NCBI RefSeq assembly: GCF_000427905.1
Contig: NZ_ATYX01000006.1
Coordinates: 372,001-436,000 of the forward strand
Direction of reading: 5' to 3'
Length of the DNA stretch: 64,000 bases
Source of the DNA: Thermocrispum agreste DSM 44070
GTDB lineage: Bacteria; Actinomycetota; Actinomycetes; Mycobacteriales; Pseudonocardiaceae
The position numbers were made by a program, and so were the translations under genes. Below the pieces are notes generated by a model, which had not been told where the DNA came from, ran no database searches, and was given only the letters and a program-made list of their open reading frames with translations. Every line of letters begins with the position of its first letter. Position 1 is the stretch's first letter. This document shows, one piece after another, positions 36,286 through 44,311 of the stretch.

Positions 36286-37230
36286 TCAGCTGGTGATGTC
36301 CTTGCGGGCGAAGTGCCGTCCGGCCAGCAGGCAGAAGGCCGTGGCGTAACAGGTCGCGCTCAGCGCCCCGTTGGCGATGTTCGTCCAGTTGATCTCCGCC
36401 GCCATCAGGTCCGTCCACGCGTAGGCGTAGTGCGTGGGCAGGAAGTTGCGCAGGTCCTCCAGCGCGGTGATCTGGTCGAGCATGAGCGAGACGACGGAGG
36501 CCACCAGCGCGCCGCCGACCGCGCCGAGCGGGGCGTCGGTGCTCACGCTGAGCAGCAGCGCGAGCCCGGCGATCCAGGCCAGATGGACGACGATGTAGCC
36601 GATGCACATCAGCAGGGAGACCACCGCGGTCCAGAACGGCGCTGCCTCGCCGGTGGGGGAGATCGCGTCCCCGGCGCCGTAGCAGATCACCCCGACGACG
36701 AGCGCGGTGAGCGGCAGCACCGTGATGGTGAGTACCGATAACGCGGCCGCGACCAGCGCCTTCTGCCGCAGCAGGCGATGCCGGGGCACTGGGATGGTCA
36801 GCAGGTACTTCAGCGACGACCAGGAGGCCTCCGAGGCGATCACGTCCCCGAAGTAGAGCGCCACGATCATCGGCAGCAGGAAGCCGCCCGCGACGATCAG
36901 CGTGACCACGACGAAGTTCGGGGCGCTGACGGTGGCCAGGTCGATGAACCCGCCCTGCCTGCGGTTGGCGTTGGTTGTGCCGATCTCGAAGGCGACGGCC
37001 AGCACGATCGGCAGCAGCGCGACCAGGCCCAGCAGCAGGTGCGTCCGGCGGCGGCCGAGCTGGCGGCGCAGCTCCACGCCGAACCGCAGTGTCCTGCGCG
37101 GGTCGTAGCCCGCGACGCCGCCGCTGGTGCCGACGCCGAGCGATTCCCGTTGGGCGGCAGATGTCAGGTCGTCCAGCGCCGCGGGGTCGGTGTGCACGTC
37201 GGACAGGTCGTCGCGCTTGTGCTCGGTCAT
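36286..37230 (-). CDS. ABC-2 type exporter permease, partner of the hydrolase-ATPase fusion
   Basis: 314-residue permease. A ~55-residue acidic cytoplasmic N-terminus precedes six membrane segments (for example LLLGLVALLPIVLAVAFEIG; FVVVTLIVAGGFLLPMIVAL; VLTITVLPLTALVVGVICYG). SEASWSSLKYLLTIPVPRHR is the ABC-2 coupling loop. THYAYAWTDLMAAEINWTNI near the end resembles NatB/Bcr-type permeases. The ATG overlaps the stop of the fusion gene (ATGA), so the two form one transporter. Confidence 0.88.
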   Translation of the reverse strand: MTEHKRDDLSDVHTDPAALDDLTSAAQRESLGVGTSGGVAGYDPRRTLRFGVELRRQLGRRRTHLLLGLVALLPIVLAVAFEIGTTNANRRQGGFIDLATVSAPNFVVVTLIVAGGFLLPMIVALYFGDVIASEASWSSLKYLLTIPVPRHRLLRQKALVAAALSVLTITVLPLTALVVGVICYGAGDAISPTGEAAPFWTAVVSLLMCIGYIVVHLAWIAGLALLLSVSTDAPLGAVGGALVASVVSLMLDQITALEDLRNFLPTHYAYAWTDLMAAEINWTNIANGALSATCYATAFCLLAGRHFARKDITS

Positions 37231-40169
37231 TCGTGCGGCTCCTCTCCGACGAGCCGGAGGAAGGCGTCTTCCAGCCGTCGCCGTGGCCCTGCCTGCTCGA
37301 CCGCGACCCCGGCGTTGACCAGCGCGGCGACCGCCTCGCTGCGCGCCATGCCGTCCAGGTTGGCATGCACCGCCCGGCCGTTGGTCTCCACCGAGGTCAC
37401 GCCCTTGACGGCGGTCAACGCCCTGGCCGCCTCCTCGGGCTTGTCCACGACGAAGGTGGCTTCGCCGCCCGCGGCGACGATCTCGCCGACCTCGCCCTCG
37501 GCGATGAGCCTGCCGCGGTGCATCACCACCACGTGCGTGGAGGTCTGTTCCACCTCGGCGAGCAGATGGCTGGAGACCAGTACCGTCCGGCCGGTGGCCG
37601 CGTACCGCTTGAGCACCTCGCGCATCTGGTGGATCTGCGGCGGATCGAGTCCGTTCATCGGCTCGTCGAGCACCAGCAGCTCCGGCAGGCCGAGCATGGC
37701 CTGCGCGATGGCCAGGCGCTGGCGCATGCCCTGGCTGTAGGTGCGCACCTTGCGGTCGACCGCCGAGCCGAGCCCGGCGATCTCCAACGCCTCGTCGAAG
37801 TGCGCCTGCTCGCGTGGCCTGCCGGTGGACGCCCAGTACAGCTCGAGGTTCTGCCGTCCGGACAGGTGCGGCAGGAATCCGGAGCCCTCGACGAACGAGC
37901 CGATCCTCGACAGCACCGGGGCGCCGGGATACACCCGGTGCCCGAACACCCTGATCTGGCCCGAAGTCGGGGTGATCAGCCCCATGAGCATGCGCAACGT
38001 GGTGGTCTTGCCCGCACCGTTCGGGCCGAGCAGGCCGAGCACCTGGCCGCGCTGCACCGAGAAGGACAGGTCGTCGACCGCGGTGAGCCCGCCCGGGTAC
38101 TTCTTGGTCAGGCCCTCGATCACCAGCGGGACGTCGGACAGCTCGTCGTCGACGCTGCGCGCCCGCCTCCGGCGGACGGCCGCCACGAGCGCCACGCCCA
38201 ACCCGAGCGCCAGGACGGCGCCGATGCCGAGCAGCTGGGCGGCCGGCCACTGCCCGCCGGTCGCGGTTCCGCTCACGCTGGGGATGCTGATCGGCCCGGC
38301 CACCGAGACCCGGTACGAGATCGGTTCGGTGGCGTTGTGATACGCCTGGTCGGTGGTCGCGACCACCACCTGAACCCGGTGATCCGGATCGACCGGCTTG
38401 ACGATGCCGGGCAGGCTGACGGTGACCTCGACCGGTTCTCCCGTGCGCACGTCCGGGATCCGCACCGGAGCCACCGCGTTCCCGGCCAGCGTGCGGCGGT
38501 TGTCCGGGTCGACGGTGTAGAACTTCACGAACAGCACGACGTCGTTGGTCCCGCCGCGCGCCCCGCCCGAGCCGGGCAGCGCGGTGACCCGCAGCCGCAC
38601 GGTGGGCGACCCGGCCGCGGTCAGCTGCGACCGCATCGGCGCGCTGGTGAACGCGGCCGCTTGCCCGGGGAGATCGACCCCGAACAGGCTGGCCGCGATC
38701 GAGGAGCGGCCGGCGATCGCGTTGATGCCCGGCACACCGCTGATCGAGGCCGGGTTGCCGCCGGGTGGGTTCGAAATGGTCTGGGGGCCGCCGTGCAAGG
38801 GCACGTCGTGCCGGGTGGTGACGGCGGTGCCCAGCCCGGGATAGCTGCTGGTTTCGATGGTGCGTACCGAGGGGGCGCGCGATGCCTGGTAGGTCCCCTG
38901 GATGTCGTAGCGGAAGGCGGGCAGCGGGTTCTCCGCCGGTGCATCCGGCCCGCCGAGTTGGTAGGCGAGCCAGTCACCGATCTTCGCGCGCAGCTGCGGC
39001 CCGGGACCGCCGCCGTCGTGCCCGCCCGCGTACCAGACGACCTGAACCTCCCCGCCCGCCGCGGCGATCTGCTTGGCGTTCGCGTCCGCTTGGTCGAGCC
39101 CGAACAACGTGTCCCGCTCGCCTTGCACCAACAGGGCAGGCACGGTGATGTTCATCGTCACCGACTTCGGCGAGACTCTGGCCAGCAGCGCACGGGTCTG
39201 TCTGCTGGGCTTGCCGTCCTCGGCCATGTCGGCATACGCCTGGCACACCTCGGGGGTGAAACGGCCGCACGGACCGATCGCCTCGCCGTCGCCACCGCCA
39301 GGCCCGCCAAAGGCGCCACGCGGGGAGGCGAGGCCGCCCCCGAGGGAGCCACTCGACAAGGCACCAGCGGCTCCTTCCGCCTGACCGCCCGGTGCGTCGT
39401 CCGGGTCCGCCCCGGCCTCGGGCGCATCGGGGGGTGGCCCGCCCGTACCGCGGTCGGGGGTGCCCATCCCGCCCAGGAAGAGGTTGCCGGTCCACGCCTG
39501 CTTGAACACCCCGCCGGGCTCGCCGATCGACTCGGCCGGTGAGCGCGGGGTGAACCTGCCGGTGGTGCCGGTGTTCGGGATCAGCGCTTGCTCGAGGTCG
39601 TTGTAGGTCATCACCGGGACGATCGCGTCGACCCGGTCGTCGGTCCCGGCCAGCAGCAGGGCCAGTGAACCGGCGTAGGAGGCGCCGACCACCGCCACCC
39701 TCGGGTCCCCGTCGGCGTCCTTGGCCACGGTCGATTGGGCGGCGAGATAGTCCAGCAGCTTGCCGGCGTCGGCGACTTCGGCGTCGGGATCGTTGAGCCC
39801 GATCTTGCCCGAGCTGCGACCGTGTCCGCGTGCGGAGTAGGCCAGCACGACGAATCCTCGTTCCGCCAGCTCCTGCGCGTCGCGGGTGACGCTGTGCTTG
39901 CTGCCGCCGAAGCCGTGCGGGAGCAGCACCGCCGGCGCCGGTGTCGCCCGTGCCGTTTCCGGGATGTAGAGCGTGGTGTCCAGCCGTTCTTGCCGCGGCG
40001 AGCCGGGCGACGAGGGGACGTGGACGAACCGTTCGGCGACGGTGACGTCGGGCGGCTGCGGCCGCACGGCATAGGCGATCCCGCCCACGGCCGCGACGAC
40101 GCCGGCGACGAGGGTCACGACGAGCAGGAGCCTGGGCAGGCGCTTGCGGGGAAGGCGCACCACGCGCAT
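37227..40169 (-). CDS. Fusion: exported alpha/beta hydrolase (CocE/S15-like) - TM - ABC ATPase
   Basis: 980 residues with three parts. (1) A membrane anchor (about 12-34, LLLVVTLVAGVVAAVGGIAY) and an alpha/beta hydrolase like X-Pro dipeptidyl-peptidase/CocE (about 40-440): LLPHGFGGSKHS oxyanion region, nucleophile elbow VGASYAGSLALLL (Ser about 163), Asp in LLVQGERDTLFG, His in YAGGHDGGGPG, with a Gly/Pro-rich insert at about 235-285. A beta-rich domain follows to about 640. (2) A second membrane segment (about 643-665, LLGIGAVLALGLGVALVAAV), then Arg-rich. (3) A complete cytoplasmic ABC ATPase (about 678-980): GPNGAGKTTT, TYSQGMRQRLAIAQAM, LLVLDEPMNGLDP, LVSSHLLAEVEQ. No stop or frameshift separates the parts. 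Pairs with the ABC-2 permease gene it overlaps. Substrate unknown. Confidence 0.88.
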   Translation of the reverse strand: MRVVRLPRKRLPRLLLVVTLVAGVVAAVGGIAYAVRPQPPDVTVAERFVHVPSSPGSPRQERLDTTLYIPETARATPAPAVLLPHGFGGSKHSVTRDAQELAERGFVVLAYSARGHGRSSGKIGLNDPDAEVADAGKLLDYLAAQSTVAKDADGDPRVAVVGASYAGSLALLLAGTDDRVDAIVPVMTYNDLEQALIPNTGTTGRFTPRSPAESIGEPGGVFKQAWTGNLFLGGMGTPDRGTGGPPPDAPEAGADPDDAPGGQAEGAAGALSSGSLGGGLASPRGAFGGPGGGDGEAIGPCGRFTPEVCQAYADMAEDGKPSRQTRALLARVSPKSVTMNITVPALLVQGERDTLFGLDQADANAKQIAAAGGEVQVVWYAGGHDGGGPGPQLRAKIGDWLAYQLGGPDAPAENPLPAFRYDIQGTYQASRAPSVRTIETSSYPGLGTAVTTRHDVPLHGGPQTISNPPGGNPASISGVPGINAIAGRSSIAASLFGVDLPGQAAAFTSAPMRSQLTAAGSPTVRLRVTALPGSGGARGGTNDVVLFVKFYTVDPDNRRTLAGNAVAPVRIPDVRTGEPVEVTVSLPGIVKPVDPDHRVQVVVATTDQAYHNATEPISYRVSVAGPISIPSVSGTATGGQWPAAQLLGIGAVLALGLGVALVAAVRRRRARSVDDELSDVPLVIEGLTKKYPGGLTAVDDLSFSVQRGQVLGLLGPNGAGKTTTLRMLMGLITPTSGQIRVFGHRVYPGAPVLSRIGSFVEGSGFLPHLSGRQNLELYWASTGRPREQAHFDEALEIAGLGSAVDRKVRTYSQGMRQRLAIAQAMLGLPELLVLDEPMNGLDPPQIHQMREVLKRYAATGRTVLVSSHLLAEVEQTSTHVVVMHRGRLIAEGEVGEIVAAGGEATFVVDKPEEAARALTAVKGVTSVETNGRAVHANLDGMARSEAVAALVNAGVAVEQAGPRRRLEDAFLRLVGEEPHE

Positions 40170-40387
40170 GCGATCGACCGTAGCGGGGAGTAGCTGAGGG
40201 AGGCTTCAGGGACCGGCAACCGCTGCCGAACCGTTGCCGTGCCGATGGAAAGGACCCCCGGCCAGGGCCCGGGCTGCCGGGAAAGTGGCGCCGTGCCCGG
40301 TTCCGGGTCGCCGCGAGGGTCGAACCGACGTGATTACGGGTACTTTCACTGGCGTGGACGCCCGGCATCGGCCAAGATTGAGCGGAA

Positions 40388-40520
40388 CGTGGAGGGGAGT
40401 ATTCCCTCGCGGTGGAGTCGTCAGCACGGCTGCCCCGGCATCGTCCGCCGGTGGCACCCGGCTTCGCCGACCGGCCCGGCCGGTGGAAGAGACCTCCGGG
40501 AGACCACCTGACCCGGAGGT
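40388..40520 (+). promoter_or_regulatory. yybP-ykoY (manganese) riboswitch controlling terC
   Basis: The leader contains GGGGAGTA (40394-40401), GTCGTCAGCACGGC (40417-40430), CTGCC just after it, and a GAAGAGACC end (40487-40494), the conserved blocks of the Mn2+-sensing yybP-ykoY aptamer. Expression platform: ACCTCCGGG (40492-40500) pairs perfectly with CCCGGAGGT (40512-40520), hiding the terC ribosome site. The same CCTCC (40493-40497) can instead pair with GGAGG (40391-40395) to close the aptamer. This predicts a translational ON switch with manganese. TerC/Alx-type genes are known targets of the class. The rest of the 40170-40387 gap holds no gene. Confidence 0.82.
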
Positions 40521-40529
40521 ATGTTTTTG

Positions 40530-41537
40530 ATGTCGGTGCCTGTCTGGCTGTGGCTGGCCACCCTCGGCGGTCTGCTCGTTCTCATCGTCGTCGATCTGGT
40601 CATCGTCGATCGCAAGCCGCACGAGGTGACGACCGGTGAAGCGGCCCGGTGGGTCACCTTCTACGTCGCGTGCGCGGTGCTGTTCGGCATCGGGGTGTGG
40701 GTGTGGGGCGGCCACGACTCGGGTGTCGAGTTCTTCTCCGGCTACATCACCGAGTACTCGCTCAGCGTGGACAACCTGTTCATCTTCATGCTGATCATGG
40801 GCTCGTTCAAGGTGCCTGCCATCCACCAGCACCGGGTCCTGCTCATCGGCATCCTGCTGGCGCTGGTCATGCGCGGTGTGTTCATCGCCGTCGGCGCCGC
40901 GCTCATCGAACGGTTCGTCTGGGTCTTCTTCGTGTTCGGTGCCGTGCTGGTGTGGACGGCGGTGTCCATGCTGCGCGGCACCGACCACGACGAGTACCAC
41001 GAGAACGCGCTGATCCGGCGCACCAGGAAGATCTTCCCGGTGACCGAGGACTACGTCGGGCACAAGATGGTCGTCAAGCGCGACGGCAAGCGCTGGATCA
41101 CCCCGATGTTCCTGGTCATCGCCGCCATCGCGAGCGCGGACCTGCTGTTCGCCGTCGACTCCATCCCGGCGATCTTCGGCATCACGCAGGAGGCCTACCT
41201 GGTCTTCACCGCCAACGCGTTCGCCCTCATGGGACTGCGGCAGCTGTACTTCCTGATCGGCGGCCTGGTCGAGCGGCTGGTGTACCTCAACTACGGCCTG
41301 GCGGTGATCCTGTCGTTCATCGGCGCCAAGCTGTTCCTGCACGCCGCGCACGAATACCACTGGGTGCCGGACACCTTCGAGATCAGCAACTGGGTCTCGC
41401 TCGGCGTCATCGTCACCGTGCTGGCGGTGACGACCCTGCTGAGCCTGCTGAAGAGCCGCAGGGACCGCCGGGCGGCCGAAGCGGGCACCCCCACGCCGGC
41501 CGCGGTGGCGGCGGACTCTCAGCCGAGCAACACGTAG
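40530..41537 (+). CDS. terC: TerC/Alx-family membrane protein (putative Mn2+ exporter)
   Basis: 335 residues with about eight or nine membrane segments. TerC motifs: IVVDLVIVDRKPHEVTTGEA, SGYITEYSLSVDNLFIFMLI (acidic metal-site helix), RGVFIAVGAALIERFVW, LLFAVDSIPAIFGITQEAYL (second acidic motif) and NAFALMGLRQLYFLIGGL. The family exports or balances manganese, partly to supply exported metalloproteins; the riboswitch upstream supports this. GGAGG sits one base before the ATG at 40521 but ten before the ATG at 40530, so the latter is the start. Its 3' end overlaps the convergent RES gene by 19 bases. Confidence 0.93.
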   Translation: MSVPVWLWLATLGGLLVLIVVDLVIVDRKPHEVTTGEAARWVTFYVACAVLFGIGVWVWGGHDSGVEFFSGYITEYSLSVDNLFIFMLIMGSFKVPAIHQHRVLLIGILLALVMRGVFIAVGAALIERFVWVFFVFGAVLVWTAVSMLRGTDHDEYHENALIRRTRKIFPVTEDYVGHKMVVKRDGKRWITPMFLVIAAIASADLLFAVDSIPAIFGITQEAYLVFTANAFALMGLRQLYFLIGGLVERLVYLNYGLAVILSFIGAKLFLHAAHEYHWVPDTFEISNWVSLGVIVTVLAVTTLLSLLKSRRDRRAAEAGTPTPAAVAADSQPSNT

Positions 41538-42166
41538 TTCAGGTCGGCGCACACCCTGGCCAGCGGCAGATCCAGGCCCGGGTGGTTCAGTGGCAGCAGC
41601 ACGTCCGGCGCCGGCGGCAGGGCGTCGCCCGCCGGCGGGTCCCACAGCGCGATCGCCGGGTCGCCGGAGTCCATCGACGAGCGGTACCACACGCCGTCGA
41701 GATCGGGGTAGGCCGCGCGGATGGCCTTGGTCCACCGCTGGGTCATCTTCTTCGAGCCGCACGAGATCTCCTGGGACGCCCCGGCGCGGGTGGGCCACAG
41801 CCCGGTGAGGTCGAGCAGCCGCAGCGTGCGGGCCGGGCGGAGCACCACCAGGTGCGGGGATCGGGTCCGGCGATCGACGATCGACGTGGTCTGGAAGACC
41901 TCCGCGACGCTGGTCCGTACCGACAGCGCGAAGTACAGCACCCCGGGTTGCGGGGTGTCCGGCCGGCTGGTGACGTCCTGCGGGTCGAAACGTCCGTGGG
42001 GGAGTGGTCCGGCGTACCGGAACTGATTCCACTTCTGCGGATGATTGCCCAGCGCGGTGAAGATCCGGACCAGCCGGGTGGCCGGATGCACCGCCACGAT
42101 GTCCTCCGACGGGCGCAGTGCGCCGGCCAGTTCGCCGGGCGGCGGCGGCGAGGGAAGCCGAGCCAT
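41519..42166 (-). CDS. RES-domain toxin (probable NAD+ phosphorylase)
   Basis: 215 residues. RES family features: RLVRIFTALGNHPQKWNQFR, GRFDPQDVTSRPDTPQPGVL, then YFALSVRTSVAEVFQ with the conserved Tyr and Glu, SPHLVVLRPARTLRLLDLTG and GVWYRSSMDSGDPAIALW with the conserved Ser region. RES toxins such as M. tuberculosis MbcT degrade NAD+. The gene for a DNA-binding partner ends 19 bases upstream, the usual antitoxin-toxin order. The start is ATG at 42166; a TTG lies one codon before. Confidence 0.87.
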   Translation of the reverse strand: MARLPSPPPPGELAGALRPSEDIVAVHPATRLVRIFTALGNHPQKWNQFRYAGPLPHGRFDPQDVTSRPDTPQPGVLYFALSVRTSVAEVFQTTSIVDRRTRSPHLVVLRPARTLRLLDLTGLWPTRAGASQEISCGSKKMTQRWTKAIRAAYPDLDGVWYRSSMDSGDPAIALWDPPAGDALPPAPDVLLPLNHPGLDLPLARVCADLNYVLLG

Positions 42167-42185
42167 CAAGCGGATCCCGCCGCCC

Positions 42186-42773
42186 CTACGCCGCCGTGCC
42201 GAGCGTGGCGATTAGGTCCGCCACGCGCTGCGGGTCGCCGTGCGCCAGCAACCACGCGCGCGGGGAGACCGGCTTGCCGTTCAGCTCCAAATCCGCCTGC
42301 GGCGTGTTCATGAACGCGGCGACGACCAGCTGGGGCTGATCGTCCGGGATGCTGCGCAGCACGACGTCGAGTCCCGGCAGGGTGCCGTGCTCGGTGAACT
42401 GCCAGGCAGGCAGCCGCCAGCCGTGGTCCTTCCAGCCGAGCAGCTTGCCGTCCTTCAACCGGTGCCGGATCCGGCTGGCGTCCACCCCGAGCAGTTGGGC
42501 CGCTTCGCTCACCGAGTAGGAGGTCTCGGCGAACGCGGCCGCCGCGGCGACCGAGCGGGCACGGGGATCGAGCTCGCCTTCCTGGGCGTCGCGCAGGTCG
42601 AGGCCGACGTCGGTGAGCACCTTCCGCTGTTCCTCGGTGAAGTAGTCGCTCGGCGAACCGTGCATCGGGGCGATCCGGCGCGCAGCGTCGGCAACCAGCC
42701 GAAGGAACTCCCGGGCGTCGACCCGCAGGCCCGCTTCGGCAAGGACGGATTCCAAACCAGTCGCCGCGGTCAT
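42186..42773 (-). CDS. Putative antitoxin with helix-turn-helix, partner of RES toxin
   Basis: 195 residues. The centre SYSVSEAAQLLGVDASRIRH-type segment followed by KDGKLLGWKDHGWRLPAWQF is an excisionase/MerR-like winged helix-turn-helix. The C-terminus PGLDVVLRSIPDDQPQLVVA and DLELNGKPVSPRAWLLAHGD resembles the toxin-binding end of Xre/MbcA-like antitoxins. The N-terminal ~90 residues are helical and unassigned. An in-frame ATG at 42782 is an alternative start. A 12-base palindrome covers the promoter region, consistent with autorepression. Confidence 0.75.
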   Translation of the reverse strand: MTAATGLESVLAEAGLRVDAREFLRLVADAARRIAPMHGSPSDYFTEEQRKVLTDVGLDLRDAQEGELDPRARSVAAAAAFAETSYSVSEAAQLLGVDASRIRHRLKDGKLLGWKDHGWRLPAWQFTEHGTLPGLDVVLRSIPDDQPQLVVAAFMNTPQADLELNGKPVSPRAWLLAHGDPQRVADLIATLGTAA

Positions 42774-42786
42774 GGCACCCATGCTA

Positions 42787-42810
42787 GCACGATCGTGCGC
42801 ATTCGTGCGC
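42787..42810. promoter_or_regulatory. Candidate operator of the RES toxin-antitoxin operon
   Basis: GCACGATCGTGC (42787-42798) is a perfect palindrome 13 bases or less from the antitoxin start. CGTGCGC occurs twice nine bases apart (42795 and 42804), giving three related half-sites. Confidence 0.5.
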
Positions 42811-42950
42811 TCGCCGGTGCTGCAGCAAAGTCGACGACAAGTGTTGACAACGATGTCACGAACTCAGTGGAAGATTGACGAACCGCACCGCGCCGGGACC
42901 CGTGCACCTGACGAGCGATCGGTGAAACCGAAGCCGGAGAGAGGAGATCG

Positions 42951-43737
42951 ATGGCAGCTGCCAAGCGCAAGGCGGTCAGGGCGGCAGTCGCTGCCGCGCT
43001 GGCGTTCGTGGCGACGCTGGGGGCGGGCGCGGCCGCGGAGGCCGCTCCTGTCCAGCCGTTCATCGTCGGCGGGGAAGAAGCCGACATCGAGGACTACCCC
43101 TTCACGGGCGGTTGACGGAGGCGGACGGGACCGGGTTCTGCGGCGGCACGCTGGTCGCACCGGACAAGGTGGTCACGGCTGCGCACTGTGTGGAGGGCCT
43201 GCGCCCGAACGAGCTTCGAGTGGTGTCCGGGCGAACGGTGATGAGTTCGGACGAGGGCACCGTGTCGCGCGTGAAGGCGCTGTGGACGCACCCCTCGTAC
43301 ACGTGGAGGGCTACAACTACGACGTCGCCGTGCTGACGTTGAGCAAGCCGGTGAACGAGGAGCTGGCCACCCTGGCCCAGCCGGGCGACCCGGCCTACCG
43401 GCCGGGCACCATGGCCACCGTGCTCGGCTGGGGGCTCACTCGGGAGGACGGTTCGCCGTCCGATCATCTGCGGAAGGTCGACGTTCCGGTGGTCGGCGAC
43501 GCGGACTGCCAGCGCGCCTATCCCGAGTTCTACGAGCGGAACGGCATGATCTGTGCCGGCTTCCCCGAGGGTGGCAAGGACGCCTGCACGCAGGACTCGG
43601 GTGGTCCGCTGGTGGTGGACAGCAAGCTGATCGGGGTCGTGTCGTGGGGTGACGGATGCGCTCGGCCGGGCAAGCCGGGGGTGTACGCCCGGGTGAGCAG
43701 CTTCCACGGCCTGCTGCAGGAACAGATCGGCAGCTAG
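42951..43737 (+). pseudogene. Trypsin-like serine protease, two frameshifts
   Basis: Starts at ATG 42951 with GAGGAG upstream and encodes a signal peptide (AAVAAALAFVATLGAGAAAEA) and activation site FIVGGEEADIEDYPF. The frame then hits TGA at 43113-43115. Against the intact paralogue 1.3 kb downstream, one base is missing near 43105-43112 and another near 43304-43313; restoring both gives a full trypsin. The triad is otherwise intact: VVTAAHC (His), YNYDVAVLTL (Asp), QDSGGPLVV (Ser). Both lesions touch G-runs, so sequencing error is possible. If real, the gene is recently inactivated, since the rest is undamaged. Confidence 0.8.
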
Positions 43738-44225
43738 GCGTGCACGGAGGTCGCGCGGGGCGGGCCGGCGGGGCGGCCCGCCCTTCCTCTTTCTGCGAGC
43801 TGCGGTGCCGCGGTACTCCGTCCGCGAGGTGTGGGCCGTGGCCGGGCATGCCGATCCCCGCCGGGAGCGACCCGGATCATGCGTGTGAAATTGGCGACAT
43901 CGAGGATTCCGTGAAGTCCCGGTCTTTGCGATTCTTGCCGCGCGCAAAATGTGAAGAGACCTTCACAAAAAGGTGCCCGATGTCGGCCGCAGCGGGCGGA
44001 GGCGTGGCGATTCTCCTGATTTCGCCGCTGTGACGCGAATGGCAGCGTTTGTGCGTCGAGTACGTGCTGCTAGGGATACGTGTGTGATCTCCTCGCCGAG
44101 GTGCGCGTGGCATCCGTCCTGATGAGGGCCGCTTTCGGCGCGACGGCAGAGTGTGACCGGCGGTAATAACCCGAATGGAGCACAACGGTTGCATCTGGTG
44201 CCGTAACGATCAACTCCGGTACTTC

Positions 44226-44255
44226 TTGACACGTGACCGGGCGAACCCGGTTACT
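44226..44255 (+). promoter_or_regulatory. Candidate promoter of the intact trypsin gene
   Basis: TTGACA at 44226-44231, 18 bases, then GTTACT at 44250-44255, about 57 bases before the start. The preceding part of the 574-base gap 43738-44225 holds no gene I can support; it is AT-richer than average with an A-run near 43968-43972. Confidence 0.45.
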
Positions 44256-44311
44256 GAATCACGAAATCGAGGTCCCGCGCCGGACAACGCGGGGCAATGG
44301 AGGAGATCACC

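Noticed and set aside
40184-40193. GGGGAGTAGC upstream of the fusion gene, resembling the core of a second yybP-ykoY riboswitch
   Set aside because: The other conserved blocks do not follow, it is not oriented toward a start at suitable distance, and a full aptamer with platform lies 200 bases downstream.
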